Assembly (NCBI GenBank): GCA_017993775.1
Contig: JAGOMA010000011.1
Location: 89,306-153,305 of the forward strand
Source: Chloroflexota bacterium
GTDB lineage: Bacteria > Chloroflexota > Anaerolineae > Promineifilales > Promineifilaceae
Direction of reading: 5' to 3'
DNA: 64,000 nt
Shown: piece by piece, positions 53,391-61,801 of the stretch
Layout of the letters: the number at the start of each line of letters is the position of its first letter
Numbering within the stretch: position 1 is the stretch's first letter
Made by a program: the position numbers and the translations under genes
Notes under the pieces: generated by a model
What the model was told of the DNA's origin: nothing
Seen by the model: only the letters and a program-made list of their open reading frames with translations
Database searches by the model: none

Positions 53391-54056
53391 TTAATTCATC
53401 ACCCCGTCCATCATCTGCAACACCCGCCCGGCGCGGCCGGCCACAGAGGGATCATGGGTGACAACAAGGATGGTACGGCCGTTTGCCGCCAGATTGAGCA
53501 GCAAATCCAACACCTCCGCGCCGGTGCGGCTGTCCAGGTTACCGGTCGGTTCGTCGGCCAGAATGATGGCCGGGTCCGTTACCAGAGCGCGGGCGACAGC
53601 CACCCGCTGCTGCTGCCCGCCAGACATCTCGGCCGGGCGATGGTGGGCGCGGTCGGCCAGCCCCACGGTGTGCAGCGCGGCTGTGGCTTTCTGGCTGGCA
53701 TCTTTTACCCGGCCACGATAAAGCAGGGGCAGCATGACGTTTTCCAAAGCCGTGATGCGGGGCAGCAGGTTAAATTTTTGGAAGACAAAACCAATGTGTT
53801 GGTTCCGCACTTCCGCCTGTTCGTCCGCCGACAGACGGCCAACATCGCGGTTTTGCAGGAGGTAACGGCCGTTGGACGGCCGGTCCAAACAGCCCAACAG
53901 GTGCATGAGCGTCGATTTGCCGCTGCCCGAAGGCCCCGTCAGGGCCACAAATTCACCGGCAGCCACCTGAAAGGTGACGCCGCGTAGGGCATGAACATCG
54001 TTCTGGCCCAGCGTGTAGGTCTTTTGCAAATTCTCAACTTGAATGATGCTTGTCAT
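53391..54056 (-). CDS. ABC transporter ATP-binding protein, MacB/LolD type
   Basis: 221 residues from the ATG at 54056 (AGGA upstream); an in-frame start at 54164 lies over heptamer repeats. Walker A GPSGSGKST, signature MSGGQQQRVAVARAL, Walker B IILADEPTGNLDSRT and the H-loop VVTHDPS are all intact. The LHALRGVTF/NLDSRTG style is that of MacB, LolD and FtsE ATPases. Drives the adjacent permease. Confidence 0.95.
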   Translation of the reverse strand: MTSIIQVENLQKTYTLGQNDVHALRGVTFQVAAGEFVALTGPSGSGKSTLMHLLGCLDRPSNGRYLLQNRDVGRLSADEQAEVRNQHIGFVFQKFNLLPRITALENVMLPLLYRGRVKDASQKATAALHTVGLADRAHHRPAEMSGGQQQRVAVARALVTDPAIILADEPTGNLDSRTGAEVLDLLLNLAANGRTILVVTHDPSVAGRAGRVLQMMDGVMN

Positions 54057-54083
54057 TGGGGGTAAGTCCTTTAGAACAGAACT

Positions 54084-54118
54084 GAGATTGGAGATTGGGG
54101 ATTGGGGATTGGAGATTG
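54084..54118. repeat. Heptanucleotide tandem repeat (GAGATTG/GGGATTG)
   Basis: Five consecutive units, followed at 54131-54143 by an inverted copy (ATCTCCAATCTCC), so the tract can fold back. It lies between the adaptor and ATPase genes. Confidence 0.8.
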
Positions 54119-54174
54119 GTTCAATTTCCGATCTCCAATCTCCCACAGATTGACTAACCCGCATCTCCTAACAT

Positions 54175-55557
54175 TTATTGGCCTAGTACCAGTTCCCCCT
54201 CTGTCAATCCAGAGAGGATTTCCACATACGTGTCACCACGCAGGCCGATCTTTATTGTGCGCGGTTCCGCGGCACGGTCGTTCCACACCTGCACCGTCGC
54301 CGTATCATCACTACCCGCCCGAATCAAGGTGCGGGGCAGCCGCAGCACATCTTCCTGCCGCTGGATGATGATGATGGCGTCGGCCGTCATGCCTGGCAGC
54401 AGCGTCTCTGGCAGATCATCCACGGTGATATACACCGCGTAAAGCGGGCGCTCCGTGCCTGTGCGCTGGGGCACAATGCGGCTGACCGTGCCGGCAATCG
54501 TGCTGTCGGGCGCGGCGTCGAAGTAGAGTTCGACACGTTGTCCCACACGTACCAGGGGCAAATCTTCCTCAATGACCGAGGCCAGCACCTCTCCCTGCTG
54601 CACATCGGCCAGCAGTAACAGCATCTGACCTGCGCCTACATTTTGGCCCACGCGAACCCCCACCTCCAGCACTACGCCCGCAAACGGGGCGGTGATGGTG
54701 GTCGCGTCCAGATCAGCCTGTGCCTTGTTCACTTCCCATTGCAGCAAGGGGTTTACGCCGTTGGCTCGTAAGGCATCCAATTCGGCTTGCGCTTTGGCGA
54801 CGCCGATTTCGGCTCCGTTGACGCTCTGGCTGTTGGCCCAACTTTGGTTTTGCACGCTGGCCAACTCTGCCTGAGCGATGGACAGGCTGTCTTCGGCCAT
54901 TTGCACCTGTCGGGGAGCGGCTTCGCGCTCTGCTTTGAGCGTCTCGGCGCGGTAAGGGTCGTTGAGTTCCCAGTCGCGCCCCGGATCAAGCGCTTTGTTG
55001 TAGGCGGCCTGGGCATCGGTGAGGGACTGTTGGGCCTGCTGCACCCTGATTTGGGCAGCTGTCAGGCTGGGATAACCCGCCTGTGCCGAGGCGACGCCGG
55101 TTGCGGCGCTCTGCACGGCTAATTCCGCGTTGGCAATCTGGCGCGCTAACTCTTCTTGCGCCAGGGAAAGTTTTAGTTGGGCGAGGGAGAGGGCTTCTTC
55201 ATACGGCCGTCGGTCAATCTGCGCCAGCACATCTCCGGCCTTCACCCTATCACCCGGCCGGGCGTGTAATTCCGCGATTGTGCCGCCTACGCCGGCGGGC
55301 AAGATCTGTTCTTTTGTGCCGGCTAACTGACCGGGGGCGATGATGGTTTCTTCAACACCGCCGCGTTCGACAGGCACGGTGGGGGGTGGGGTGGGCATGG
55401 GGTTGGCAACGGGCGTGTCGCCTGAGCCGAGTCTGGCCTGTATTTGCGCTATCAGGTCGGTTGTCTGGTTGTTGGAGCCGGAATACCCTGCGTACCCCGC
55501 ACCCAGGGCAAGGAGAAGAAGAAGCATGATGCCCGTTGTTTTTAGTAATCCATTCAT
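54175..55557 (-). CDS. MacA/HlyD-type periplasmic adaptor
   Basis: 460 residues. N-terminal signal anchor (IMLLLLLALGAGYAGYSG), then a lipoyl/barrel-sandwich half (GGTIAELHARPGDRVKAGDV), a long alpha-hairpin coiled coil (about 140-290, Gln/Ala-rich heptads), the second lipoyl half (ITAPFAGVVLEVGVRVGQNV) and a beta-barrel (VELYFDAAPDSTIAGTVSRI). Adaptors link MacB-type pumps to the outside. AAAAGGAA precedes the ATG. First gene of the efflux block. Confidence 0.93.
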   Translation of the reverse strand: MNGLLKTTGIMLLLLLALGAGYAGYSGSNNQTTDLIAQIQARLGSGDTPVANPMPTPPPTVPVERGGVEETIIAPGQLAGTKEQILPAGVGGTIAELHARPGDRVKAGDVLAQIDRRPYEEALSLAQLKLSLAQEELARQIANAELAVQSAATGVASAQAGYPSLTAAQIRVQQAQQSLTDAQAAYNKALDPGRDWELNDPYRAETLKAEREAAPRQVQMAEDSLSIAQAELASVQNQSWANSQSVNGAEIGVAKAQAELDALRANGVNPLLQWEVNKAQADLDATTITAPFAGVVLEVGVRVGQNVGAGQMLLLLADVQQGEVLASVIEEDLPLVRVGQRVELYFDAAPDSTIAGTVSRIVPQRTGTERPLYAVYITVDDLPETLLPGMTADAIIIIQRQEDVLRLPRTLIRAGSDDTATVQVWNDRAAEPRTIKIGLRGDTYVEILSGLTEGELVLGQ

Positions 55558-56015
55558 ATGTGTTCCTTTTGTCGTGTGCAGTTGCAGACGGCCGGAGGAG
55601 GGCGAACCCGGTTACGGCCGTTTTTTTGTTCTGCCACAAGGATACGTACGAATTATCAAGATGTGATGGAGATTCTGTTGGGGTTGTATCGAATTGGGAT
55701 TCCCTCAAAGGGGATCTTCAACAACTATGGTGCAAAAGGTCTCACGGGACAAGTAATGAGGTTAGGGCGTGACTCCTGAAATCATATTTGGACGAGTAAG
55801 CCTCGAATTGCTGAGGATAAGGCTGCTTTATTCGCCGCCATTGCACCAAAGAGATGCTGTTGGCGAATTCAAAAATGAACGAAAACCGACATTGAAACGA
55901 GCCAATATTGATGCTTTTTCATGTCGAAGCGGCTGAAAGTTGTGCCCTTTGGGACGGCAAAACACGTTCGCCAACAACACTACATTTCATCAGCAGATGT
56001 GATCAAGGGTTTCAA
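55558..56015. other. Boundary region, no gene seen
   Basis: 458 bp upstream of the adaptor gene. The last ordinary ACGGCCGT is at about 55,614, after which the sequence becomes more A+T-rich and the palindrome stops. A 10-bp inverted pair TGTTGGCGAA/TTCGCCAACA lies around 55,857 and 55,963. No supported ORF. Confidence 0.5.
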
Positions 56016-56519
56016 TTACGGTAAAGTATAAACCAGGACATTCGTTCCTTCTTGCAAATCACCAGCCATTTCTCCAGAATGCTGAATTGTTATTTTACCT
56101 GGCTTATCGGTAACAATTACGACATTCCATAGACGCATCTTACCAACGGCGGGATGGGTAATATCAATTGGCCCAAAGGCTTGGAGGTTGACGGGGCGAC
56201 CTTCAATCGTCATCACATAGGTCTGTCCTGACCAGTACGTATCTAACTTCTCCACGCTATTACCATAGACACCTAATGCGACATTAACCTTTGTGTTTAT
56301 GGCTATTTCACAAGTCTCTGTCTTTGTGCTTAGGTCGAAGGGGCAATGGATTTTTGTTGTGTAAATAACACTATCATCATCACCTGTGGTGATGAGAAAA
56401 TCACCGATCTTATCCCCTGGATTGATCATCTCATCGGCAGGTTGTGGCGTTGCCTTCGCACATGCGCCTAAGATAATAACGAACAGCATAATGAGTGGTA
56501 GATAGACAATCTTTTTCAT
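56016..56519 (-). CDS. Small lipoprotein, unknown function
   Basis: 167 residues. The signal peptide (IVYLPLIMLFVIILGAC) ends in lipobox LGAC; Cys about 20 would be lipidated. The mature part is beta-rich with no recognised family: GDFLITTGDDDSVIYTTKIH, a Cys pair in CPFDLSTKTETC, and IDITHPAVGKMRLWNVVIV. GGAA precedes the ATG. Its A+T-richer composition, absence of ACGGCCGT and an attC-like palindrome just upstream suggest acquisition as a cassette. Confidence 0.75.
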   Translation of the reverse strand: MKKIVYLPLIMLFVIILGACAKATPQPADEMINPGDKIGDFLITTGDDDSVIYTTKIHCPFDLSTKTETCEIAINTKVNVALGVYGNSVEKLDTYWSGQTYVMTIEGRPVNLQAFGPIDITHPAVGKMRLWNVVIVTDKPGKITIQHSGEMAGDLQEGTNVLVYTLP

Positions 56520-56837
56520 GGTCGTTTCCTATTGTAAATGAGACGGCTTGACCGATGTTCGCTGTGATTGTTTCGCCAAATGACAGATTGCACATAAGCA
56601 AGTTAAGCCGTCTTATGGTTTGGCTCAGCGACACCGGCGGGAGGGTCGAGACTCATTCACAATTAGGTACTATTTCTGGCGAATCGTGCCAGTTTTCGAG
56701 CGGTGGAGATGCTGTCCGGTGGAGTTGGTGTTGGGCGGCTACCCGTTCACATGTACAGCTAATTATATCAGTTTTTGAGACAACATCTATACGTAAGGAT
56801 CGGGATTGACCTATGAGTATTGCAAGGATTCTGGGCA
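56520..56837. other. Gene-free stretch upstream of lipoprotein
   Basis: Contains attC-like site A and then about 200 bp of A+T-rich DNA without a supported gene. Confidence 0.4.
56546..56608. other. attC-like palindrome A (weak)
   Basis: 63 bp bounded by GCTTGAC and GTTAAGC within a longer 15-base inverted pair (ATGAGACGGCTTGAC/GTTAAGCCGTCTTAT, two mismatches). The inner L boxes pair poorly. Next to it, minus-strand GCTGAGCCAAACC matches the inner arm of site C. Confidence 0.4.
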
Positions 56838-57110
56838 TTAGTTGATGGAATGCCCAGTAATGAAACGCCCGCTATGCAATTCACTCAAAGCCGCTAACAT
56901 AGCTTGAGCATTGTCACGTTCCCAACCACGCGTTTGGGTTTTCATCCGACAGTGAACCACCGTGTTGATCCCCTTTTCGGCACAGCCAGCCAATTGGATA
57001 CCCGGCAACCCGGTATCGATGGTAGGCCATGCGCTCTTGCTGCCGGGCCACATACCCCAATGCCGAAGTGATTTGGGCGTCAGCGGTGGGCGCAAGTTTG
57101 TCTAAGGCCG
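56838..57110 (-). pseudogene. ISKra4/ISLre2-like transposase remnant
   Basis: The minus strand encodes a C-terminal transposase end in two frames. Upstream QERMAYHRYRVAGYPIG reads in one frame. It then shifts to CAEKGINTVVHCRMKTQTRG and WERDNAQAMLAALSELHSGR in another before the stop. Family proteins read YPIG-SG-x-ES-x-N-K-V-V here, so one frameshift near 56990 explains the break. The N-terminal part is missing. Family call is by motif memory. Confidence 0.6.
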
Positions 57111-57250
57111 AGATGACCGCTTGAGAGTGTGAACTAAATTGTATTACTGACGAGCCTCCTGATTGACTGACAATTCTTTTTCGGGAGCGTTTTTCAAAAA
57201 CAAAAACCAGATTATCTTTCTCAGTTCATCACAACAAAAGGAAGGTAGCC

Positions 57251-58057
57251 ATGAAAAACGCTCCCAATTTGTACGGCGCCTTGACTCATATCTTTGGTCA
57301 ATATCACAGCAATTCTCAATTTGGACCTGGTATTTGCGTGAACAAGCTCGTTTCTGCCCTATTTACGCTCAAATGTCATGCTGAACGAAGTGAAGCATCC
57401 CTATGGCCTCGGATTTTCCAGGGGACTGGGATGCTTCGGGGGATGCTTCGGCAGGCTCAGTACAGGCTCTCAGCATGACATCTTTCTCGTCAAATTGAGA
57501 ATTGCTGTCAATATCAGTATTGGCTTGACAAACACCATTTCCAGACCTTGACCTGGATGATCGTGGGTCTGCTCGAAAGTAGCCTGATTAGCTTGTCGGC
57601 TTGGACGCCAGAGGTGGATAGTCGGGTTACCTTTGCGCAAAGCACCGTCCGCCGCTATCGGCGTTGGTTGGAAAATGAACGTATCAAGGGCAATGGTTTC
57701 TATGGCCCCATTATTCAAGAAGCGTTGGCTGAATGGGGCACAAATACGTTGTATCTCGCCTTGGATCCATCTATGTTGTGGGATCAATATTGCCTCATTC
57801 GCATCTCGGTTATTTACCGCGGACGCGCTTGTTCCCCTGGCTTTGGCCAAACCACAAGGGGTCAAAGGTACCTGGTTGATTGTGAGTGATCAGCCGCCAG
57901 ATGTGAAGACGTTTGATGAGTATGGCCTCCGTTTTGACATTGGGGAGAACTTTTTGGACGATATGTCCAACGGCTTCCAACTGGAGTCCTCTCTACTGCG
58001 TTCAGTCGCTACGCTGAACCGGTTCTGCCTGGTGCTGTCGATGGCCACAATAGTTGT
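57251..58057 (+). pseudogene. IS4-type DDE transposase, wrecked
   Basis: A start with AAGGAAGG upstream encodes LYGALTHIFGQY, then the frame is split by a 203-bp insertion (57306-57508). Removing it with one copy of its 7-bp duplication restores IFGQYQYWLDKHHFQTLTW, continuing as TLYLALDPSMLWDQYCLIRI and SVIYRGR. Near 57,820 a frameshift and internal deletion lead to GTWLIVSDQPPDVKTFDEYG and LRFDIGENFLDDMSNGFQLE. The 3' end is replaced at about 58,057 by repeat DNA. DALDPSMLW-like and the E-containing GFQLESS parts recall IS4-family elements. Confidence 0.8.
57306..57508. mobile_element. 203-bp MITE with 7-bp target duplication
   Basis: Perfect 18-bp terminal inverted repeats ACAGCAATTCTCAATTTG (57306-57323 and inverted at 57491-57508) are flanked on both sides by CAATATC. 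The interior holds an imperfect palindrome beginning GTCATGCTGAACGAAGTGAA and ending CTCAGCATGAC. It encodes no transposase. Clean excision restores the reading frame of the host transposase. Confidence 0.9.
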
Positions 58058-58292
58058 CCTTCCAAGTTTTCTACAAACCTCAAAACCTTCACCGACCAGT
58101 CTGCCGCGCAAACACCAAAACTTTTGCCGACACCAAAACGCTTTGCCAGAGAAGGGCGGGGCAAACGGCCGTTCCCACTTCCAACTTTCTCGCCGTTCAC
58201 CAAAACCAAGCCAGCCTTGCCGGCCTCAAAAACCCGCTGCTTTTTGTCAAAGTCCAGAGAACCACGCCCAAAAACTGCCCAAATGGCGAACC
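58058..58292. repeat. 799-bp unit, copy 1 (partial, internally deleted)
   Basis: Matches 62,535-62,979 (copy 2) but lacks about 180 bp. The deletion joins the two places where copy 2 has AACGGCCGTTCCC, leaving one at 58,164-58,176. The 5' part of the unit is also missing. No supported gene. Confidence 0.85.
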
Positions 58293-58418
58293 GACCAATG
58301 CATGGCTTAAGCCATGCGGCGATTGCGGCGACGGACCTTTGCGAGCAGATCTCGTTGTGCGCATAGCTGCTCCAACAGCGCGCTTGCCAGCCGCGTCGGA
58401 CTTGAAACGATATTGGCG
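58293..58418 (-). other. attC-like palindrome F
   Basis: 126 bp from GACCAAT to ATTGGCG with partially pairing inner arms (TTAAG-CC..GCGGC against TTCAAG-CC..GCGGC with extra bases). An 18-bp perfect palindrome GCATGGCTTAAGCCATGC lies at 58300-58317. It begins 4 bp after the stop of the minus-strand methyltransferase gene, the place an attC occupies in a cassette. Confidence 0.5.
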
Positions 58419-58422
58419 ACTC

Positions 58423-59154
58423 TTAAAAACCATAGATTGATACATGCGCCTTGCTATTTATATCGAAAGGAGTTCGCTGCCAATTAGCAAATCTTTGGAT
58501 AAGCCGCATTCCTGCAATGCGAGCCATTAAATCCATTTCGCCTGGAGTAATCAGGCGACAAACAATCGGCGCCATCGTTATGCCCTGTGTAGTCAATAGA
58601 ACATGGTTTTCTTCAAGTAACTGTGTTACTGGGTCATAACGGGCGACATCAAGTGTGACCTTTTCTTTGCCTACATACTCAGTATGAACATAATCCGACT
58701 TGTCTGGGGAAATCCATGCATGAGGCAGAGCGGTTTCAACTACAAAATATCCATCAGGTGTAAGGTGGCGTGCAGCGTTTTCAAAGCAGCTAATCTGGTC
58801 ATCCACGGTGAGGAGATTAAAAATTGTGTTAAAGACCAGGTACACGAGAGAGTAATGACGATAGGTCGTTGCACTACTCATATCTCCGATGATCACATTA
58901 ATATTTTGCCCATCGGGTTTGGCGCGAAGTTGCTCAACCATATGAGGCGATAATTCAATGCCATCCACTTGGACGCCCTTGGATACCAGCGGTAGCGCGA
59001 TGCGCCCTGTGCCAATTGCAAACTCAAGAGCAGAACCTTCTTTTGCTAACTCTGCAAGAAACGTAGCCGCATCTTCTTCATCGCCGCGTTTGTAATCATC
59101 GTAGTGCGCAGCTTTATCTGAGCCGAAACTTGTCGCTGGGTCAAAATCTTTCAT
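58423..59154 (-). CDS. Class I SAM-dependent methyltransferase
   Basis: 243 residues. SAM motif I reads LEFAIGTGRIALPLVSKGVQ, with VDGIELSPHMVEQLRAKPDG, IIGDMSSATTYRHYSLVYLV and LTPDGYFVVETALPH following. This is a small, soluble methyltransferase of the type often seen in integron cassettes and antibiotic clusters. The substrate is unknown. It carries no ACGGCCGT, unlike genes left of 55.6 kb, and is bracketed by attC-like sites F (downstream, 4 bp) and B (upstream, 56 bp). Confidence 0.85.
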   Translation of the reverse strand: MKDFDPATSFGSDKAAHYDDYKRGDEEDAATFLAELAKEGSALEFAIGTGRIALPLVSKGVQVDGIELSPHMVEQLRAKPDGQNINVIIGDMSSATTYRHYSLVYLVFNTIFNLLTVDDQISCFENAARHLTPDGYFVVETALPHAWISPDKSDYVHTEYVGKEKVTLDVARYDPVTQLLEENHVLLTTQGITMAPIVCRLITPGEMDLMARIAGMRLIQRFANWQRTPFDINSKAHVSIYGF

Positions 59155-59210
59155 ATTACTTTACTCGCTTCTTATGATTCAAAATGGGCATATCTTCACA
59201 GACCTTAGCC

Positions 59211-59338
59211 GCCTGACGGGAGCATCACCCGCTGGTCGGTTGCGACGAGGAACGCCTGCGTCCCGAAAAACGATGACCACGCGAAAGTAACTCTGGAACT
59301 CAGCGCGTAAGGCCAGTCGGGTACAGGCAGTGTTAGGC
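59211..59338 (-). other. attC-like palindrome B (best example)
   Basis: 128 bp bounded by GCCTGAC (59211-59217) and GTTAGGC (59332-59338), which pair as R boxes with one mismatch. Next to them inner arms pair as ACCCG-CTGG against ACCCGACTGG, with one unpaired base, the feature that orients integron attC hairpins. It lies 22 bp after the stop of the P-loop gene and 56 bp before the methyltransferase start. Confidence 0.6.
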
Positions 59339-59360
59339 GTAGGCACGCGCCTATGCATGG

Positions 59361-59990
59361 TTATCTTGTGCTCAGTCCTAGTGACTTCATAACCTCTTCC
59401 GCTACATCCCCCAATAGCTCTTTGTCCATCTCTATATACTTGAAGCCATATTTCTTAGCCTCTTGCTCGATGTAGGCACTCATCTGCTTCACAAACATTG
59501 CAAAAGCGTCAATGTATTGGTCGCTTACACCCTGCATCCAATCATGCTCATTCTCTTGAGAAGATTTCTTGATGTTCTCTTTGTGATTTTCTCCTTGATT
59601 TCCGATAAATACAACCCGATGAGGGATATCCTCAAGCTGTCTCATCAACTCGGGAAGAACAGCAACTCCCTCAATCAGTGCATCTCGACCCTCATGATTC
59701 TCTCTCCTGACAAAAGCCTCTACCGCTTTCCAAACGACATGACTTTCCTTTCTCACATACTCAATAAGCTCTGCAGGGTCCTGCATTATTACCTTCACCC
59801 GTTCCGCTATGGGCATTTCATTAAACTTGCTAAAAACAAACAAGTCTGGTGCCGCTTCCGGGCTCAGAACATTCTCCAGCACTGCACCAAGAGTATCCGT
59901 TGAAACAACACTCACAGCATGTTTCTGTCGAATCTCACCGGAGATTATTGATTTCCCAACTCTTGGAGGGCCACCTAAAAGAAAAATCAT
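59361..59990 (-). CDS. P-loop kinase-like protein
   Basis: 209 residues from the ATG at 59990; an in-frame start at 60023 is possible. Walker A is GGPPRVGKSIIS, close to 2-phosphoglycerate kinase and adenylate-kinase-like folds. Later VVWKAVEAFVRRENHEGRDA and IEGVAVLPELMRQLEDIPHR fit a small-molecule kinase, while the Glu/Lys-rich end (VKQMSAYIEQEAKKYGFKYI) is helical. No substrate can be named. It is flanked by attC-like sites B and C and has no ACGGCCGT. Confidence 0.75.
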   Translation of the reverse strand: MIFLLGGPPRVGKSIISGEIRQKHAVSVVSTDTLGAVLENVLSPEAAPDLFVFSKFNEMPIAERVKVIMQDPAELIEYVRKESHVVWKAVEAFVRRENHEGRDALIEGVAVLPELMRQLEDIPHRVVFIGNQGENHKENIKKSSQENEHDWMQGVSDQYIDAFAMFVKQMSAYIEQEAKKYGFKYIEMDKELLGDVAEEVMKSLGLSTR

Positions 59991-60047
59991 ACTGACTGCT
60001 ATTGCCGCACCGCGTGCGGCCACTTGCTCACCCTACACTTACCCCGC

Positions 60048-60174
60048 GCCTAACGGTTTGGCTCAGGCGCAGCGGCGTGACTGCAAGATACCTTCACAAT
60101 ATCGCGCCTTTTCTCAAAATCGCGTACCGTACCCGCAGCGGCGTAGCCGCTGTCGCCAGCAGCCCCTATGAGGC
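60048..60174 (-). other. attC-like palindrome C
   Basis: 127 bp with GCCTAAC at 60048-60054 (minus-strand GTTAGGC, a perfect R' box) and a decayed partner ATGAGGC at 60168-60174. Inner arms GGCTC-AGGCG-CAGCGGC and GGCTGCTGGCGACAGCGGC (minus strand) pair with extra unpaired bases. It lies 25 bp after the CPBP stop and about 57 bp before the P-loop gene. Confidence 0.5.
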
Positions 60175-60495
60175 GTACGAATGAGAAACCTCTTCCCATC
60201 ACATAGTCCCTTCAGATCGTTCCCTCACGAAATTCTCTGGGCCAAAGATGATCACGATGAGAATGGCCGCAAGCAGTAAGATACCATAGTAGTACCAAAG
60301 CGAGGTGTATGTGGGCAATAACACCACAGAAGTATTCATTGCGCCATGCAGGAGTGCTGCAGCAAGAACACTCCCTTTGGAGTTGTTGAAGATCCATGTG
60401 AAGATGAATGTGTATAGGAGTACTGTGATAGTTCAGATGGAAATGGACATGGCCTTCATTTAGAAAGAGAATAAACAACAAGAAAGTACAAGGAA

Positions 60496-60831
60496 ATGAA
60501 GACCAACATGACGACAAATATACGCAAGCAAAAACAGTATCAACCGGCGCAAAAAGTAGCCATCATCCGCGAACACCTGGTTGAAAAGAGGGCTTTGTCC
60601 GACATTTGTGATGCCTATGGCATTCATCCAAGTGTCTACTACCGCTGGCAGAAGCAGTTCTTCGAGCAGGGTGAAAAGGCGTTTGCCGCCACCACTGCCA
60701 CCGCCGAGACGCACCTCAAGGAAGAAGTGAGCCAGTTGACGGCCAGGCTGGCCCGCAAAGATGCCGTCCTGGGCGAGGTCATGGAAGAATATGTGGCGTT
60801 AAAAAAAACAGTGGGGCGCGCTAACCGGTGA
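60496..60831 (+). CDS. IS3-family transposase OrfA
   Basis: 111 residues, HTH_8/IS911-type DNA-binding subunit: QYQPAQKVAIIREHLVEKRA, LSDICDAYGIHPSVYYRWQK, then a leucine-zipper coiled coil (LKEEVSQLTARLARKDAVLG). An A8 tract at 60801-60808 near the 3' end is a possible slippage site to OrfB, which lies in another frame. The required shift equals loss of one A rather than the usual -1 step. Confidence 0.92.
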   Translation: MKTNMTTNIRKQKQYQPAQKVAIIREHLVEKRALSDICDAYGIHPSVYYRWQKQFFEQGEKAFAATTATAETHLKEEVSQLTARLARKDAVLGEVMEEYVALKKTVGRANR

Positions 60832-60835
60832 ATGG

Positions 60836-61801
60836 GTGTCCCCGGAAATTCGGGATGAAGTGGTGGCTTTTGTGCAAAAGTGGCAAGGCAAAACGGAGTA
60901 CGACGTGACGCAGTTCATTACCTGGTTGGGTATCGGCCGCAGCAAGTACTACAGTTGGGTTGGGCGGCAGGGCCAGGTGAACCAGCATAATCATAATGGG
61001 CAGCAGCCGAAGCATCATTGGCTGACCGAGAACGAAAAGGCCGCCATTATCACCTACTACGCCGACCACCGGACAACGGGTTATCGTCGCCTGGCTTACA
61101 TGATGCTGGACGAGGATGTGGCCGCCGTCAGCCCCAGCAGCGTCTACCGCCTCCTCCTGGAAACCGGCCTGCTGCGCCTCTCTCAGGCTCAACCCTCGAG
61201 TAAAGGCCAGGGATTTCACCAGCCGGAGCGACCGCATCAACACTGGCACATTGACATCACCTACTTGAACATCAGCGGCACCTTCTACTATTTGTGTACG
61301 ATTCTCGATGGTTACAGCCGGTTTATCGTCCACTGGCAAATTCGACCGGCGATGACCGAGGCGGACGTGGAAATTATCCTGCAACGGGCGCGGGAGCAAT
61401 ATCCAGACGCCAAACCCAGAGTCATCAGCGACAATGGGCCACAGTTTATCGCCCGTGACTTCAAACATTTCATTCGGCTTTGCGAGATGCAGCATGTGCG
61501 CACGTCGCCCTACTACCCGCAAAGCAACGGTAAGATTGAGCGCTGGCATCAAACGTTGAAGCAGGAAGCCATCCGGCCGGGCACGCCTTTGTCACTGGCT
61601 GATGGGCAGCGGGTGGTTGCCACGTTTGTGGAACAGTACAACTATCACCGGCTCCACTCAGCCATTGGCTATGTGACGCCTTGGGACAAGCTCCAACAAC
61701 GCGAGTCGGTCATATTCGCTGCCCGACAGCAGAAACTGGCTGATGCCCGGCAACAACGCAAGCTGTTTTGGCAAGAAACCGACGTGGTTTCTGACCATTG
61801 A
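60836..61801 (+). CDS. IS3-family transposase OrfB (DDE integrase)
   Basis: 321 residues from a GTG; the open frame extends back to about 60803 (KKQWGALTGEW), so an OrfAB fusion by slippage is likely. HTH_21 region at 30-90, then rve integrase core with the catalytic triad: Asp in HWHIDITYLNISG, Asp in RVISDNGPQFIARDF, and Glu in SNGKIERWHQTLK. All three are intact, so the element may be active. Confidence 0.94.
   Translation: MSPEIRDEVVAFVQKWQGKTEYDVTQFITWLGIGRSKYYSWVGRQGQVNQHNHNGQQPKHHWLTENEKAAIITYYADHRTTGYRRLAYMMLDEDVAAVSPSSVYRLLLETGLLRLSQAQPSSKGQGFHQPERPHQHWHIDITYLNISGTFYYLCTILDGYSRFIVHWQIRPAMTEADVEIILQRAREQYPDAKPRVISDNGPQFIARDFKHFIRLCEMQHVRTSPYYPQSNGKIERWHQTLKQEAIRPGTPLSLADGQRVVATFVEQYNYHRLHSAIGYVTPWDKLQQRESVIFAARQQKLADARQQRKLFWQETDVVSDH

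Noticed and set aside
55857..55967. Additional attC-like site left of the lipoprotein gene
   Set aside because: The TGTTGGCGAA/TTCGCCAACA pair points the wrong way round (GTT first, AAC last) for attC R boxes and inner arms do not pair.
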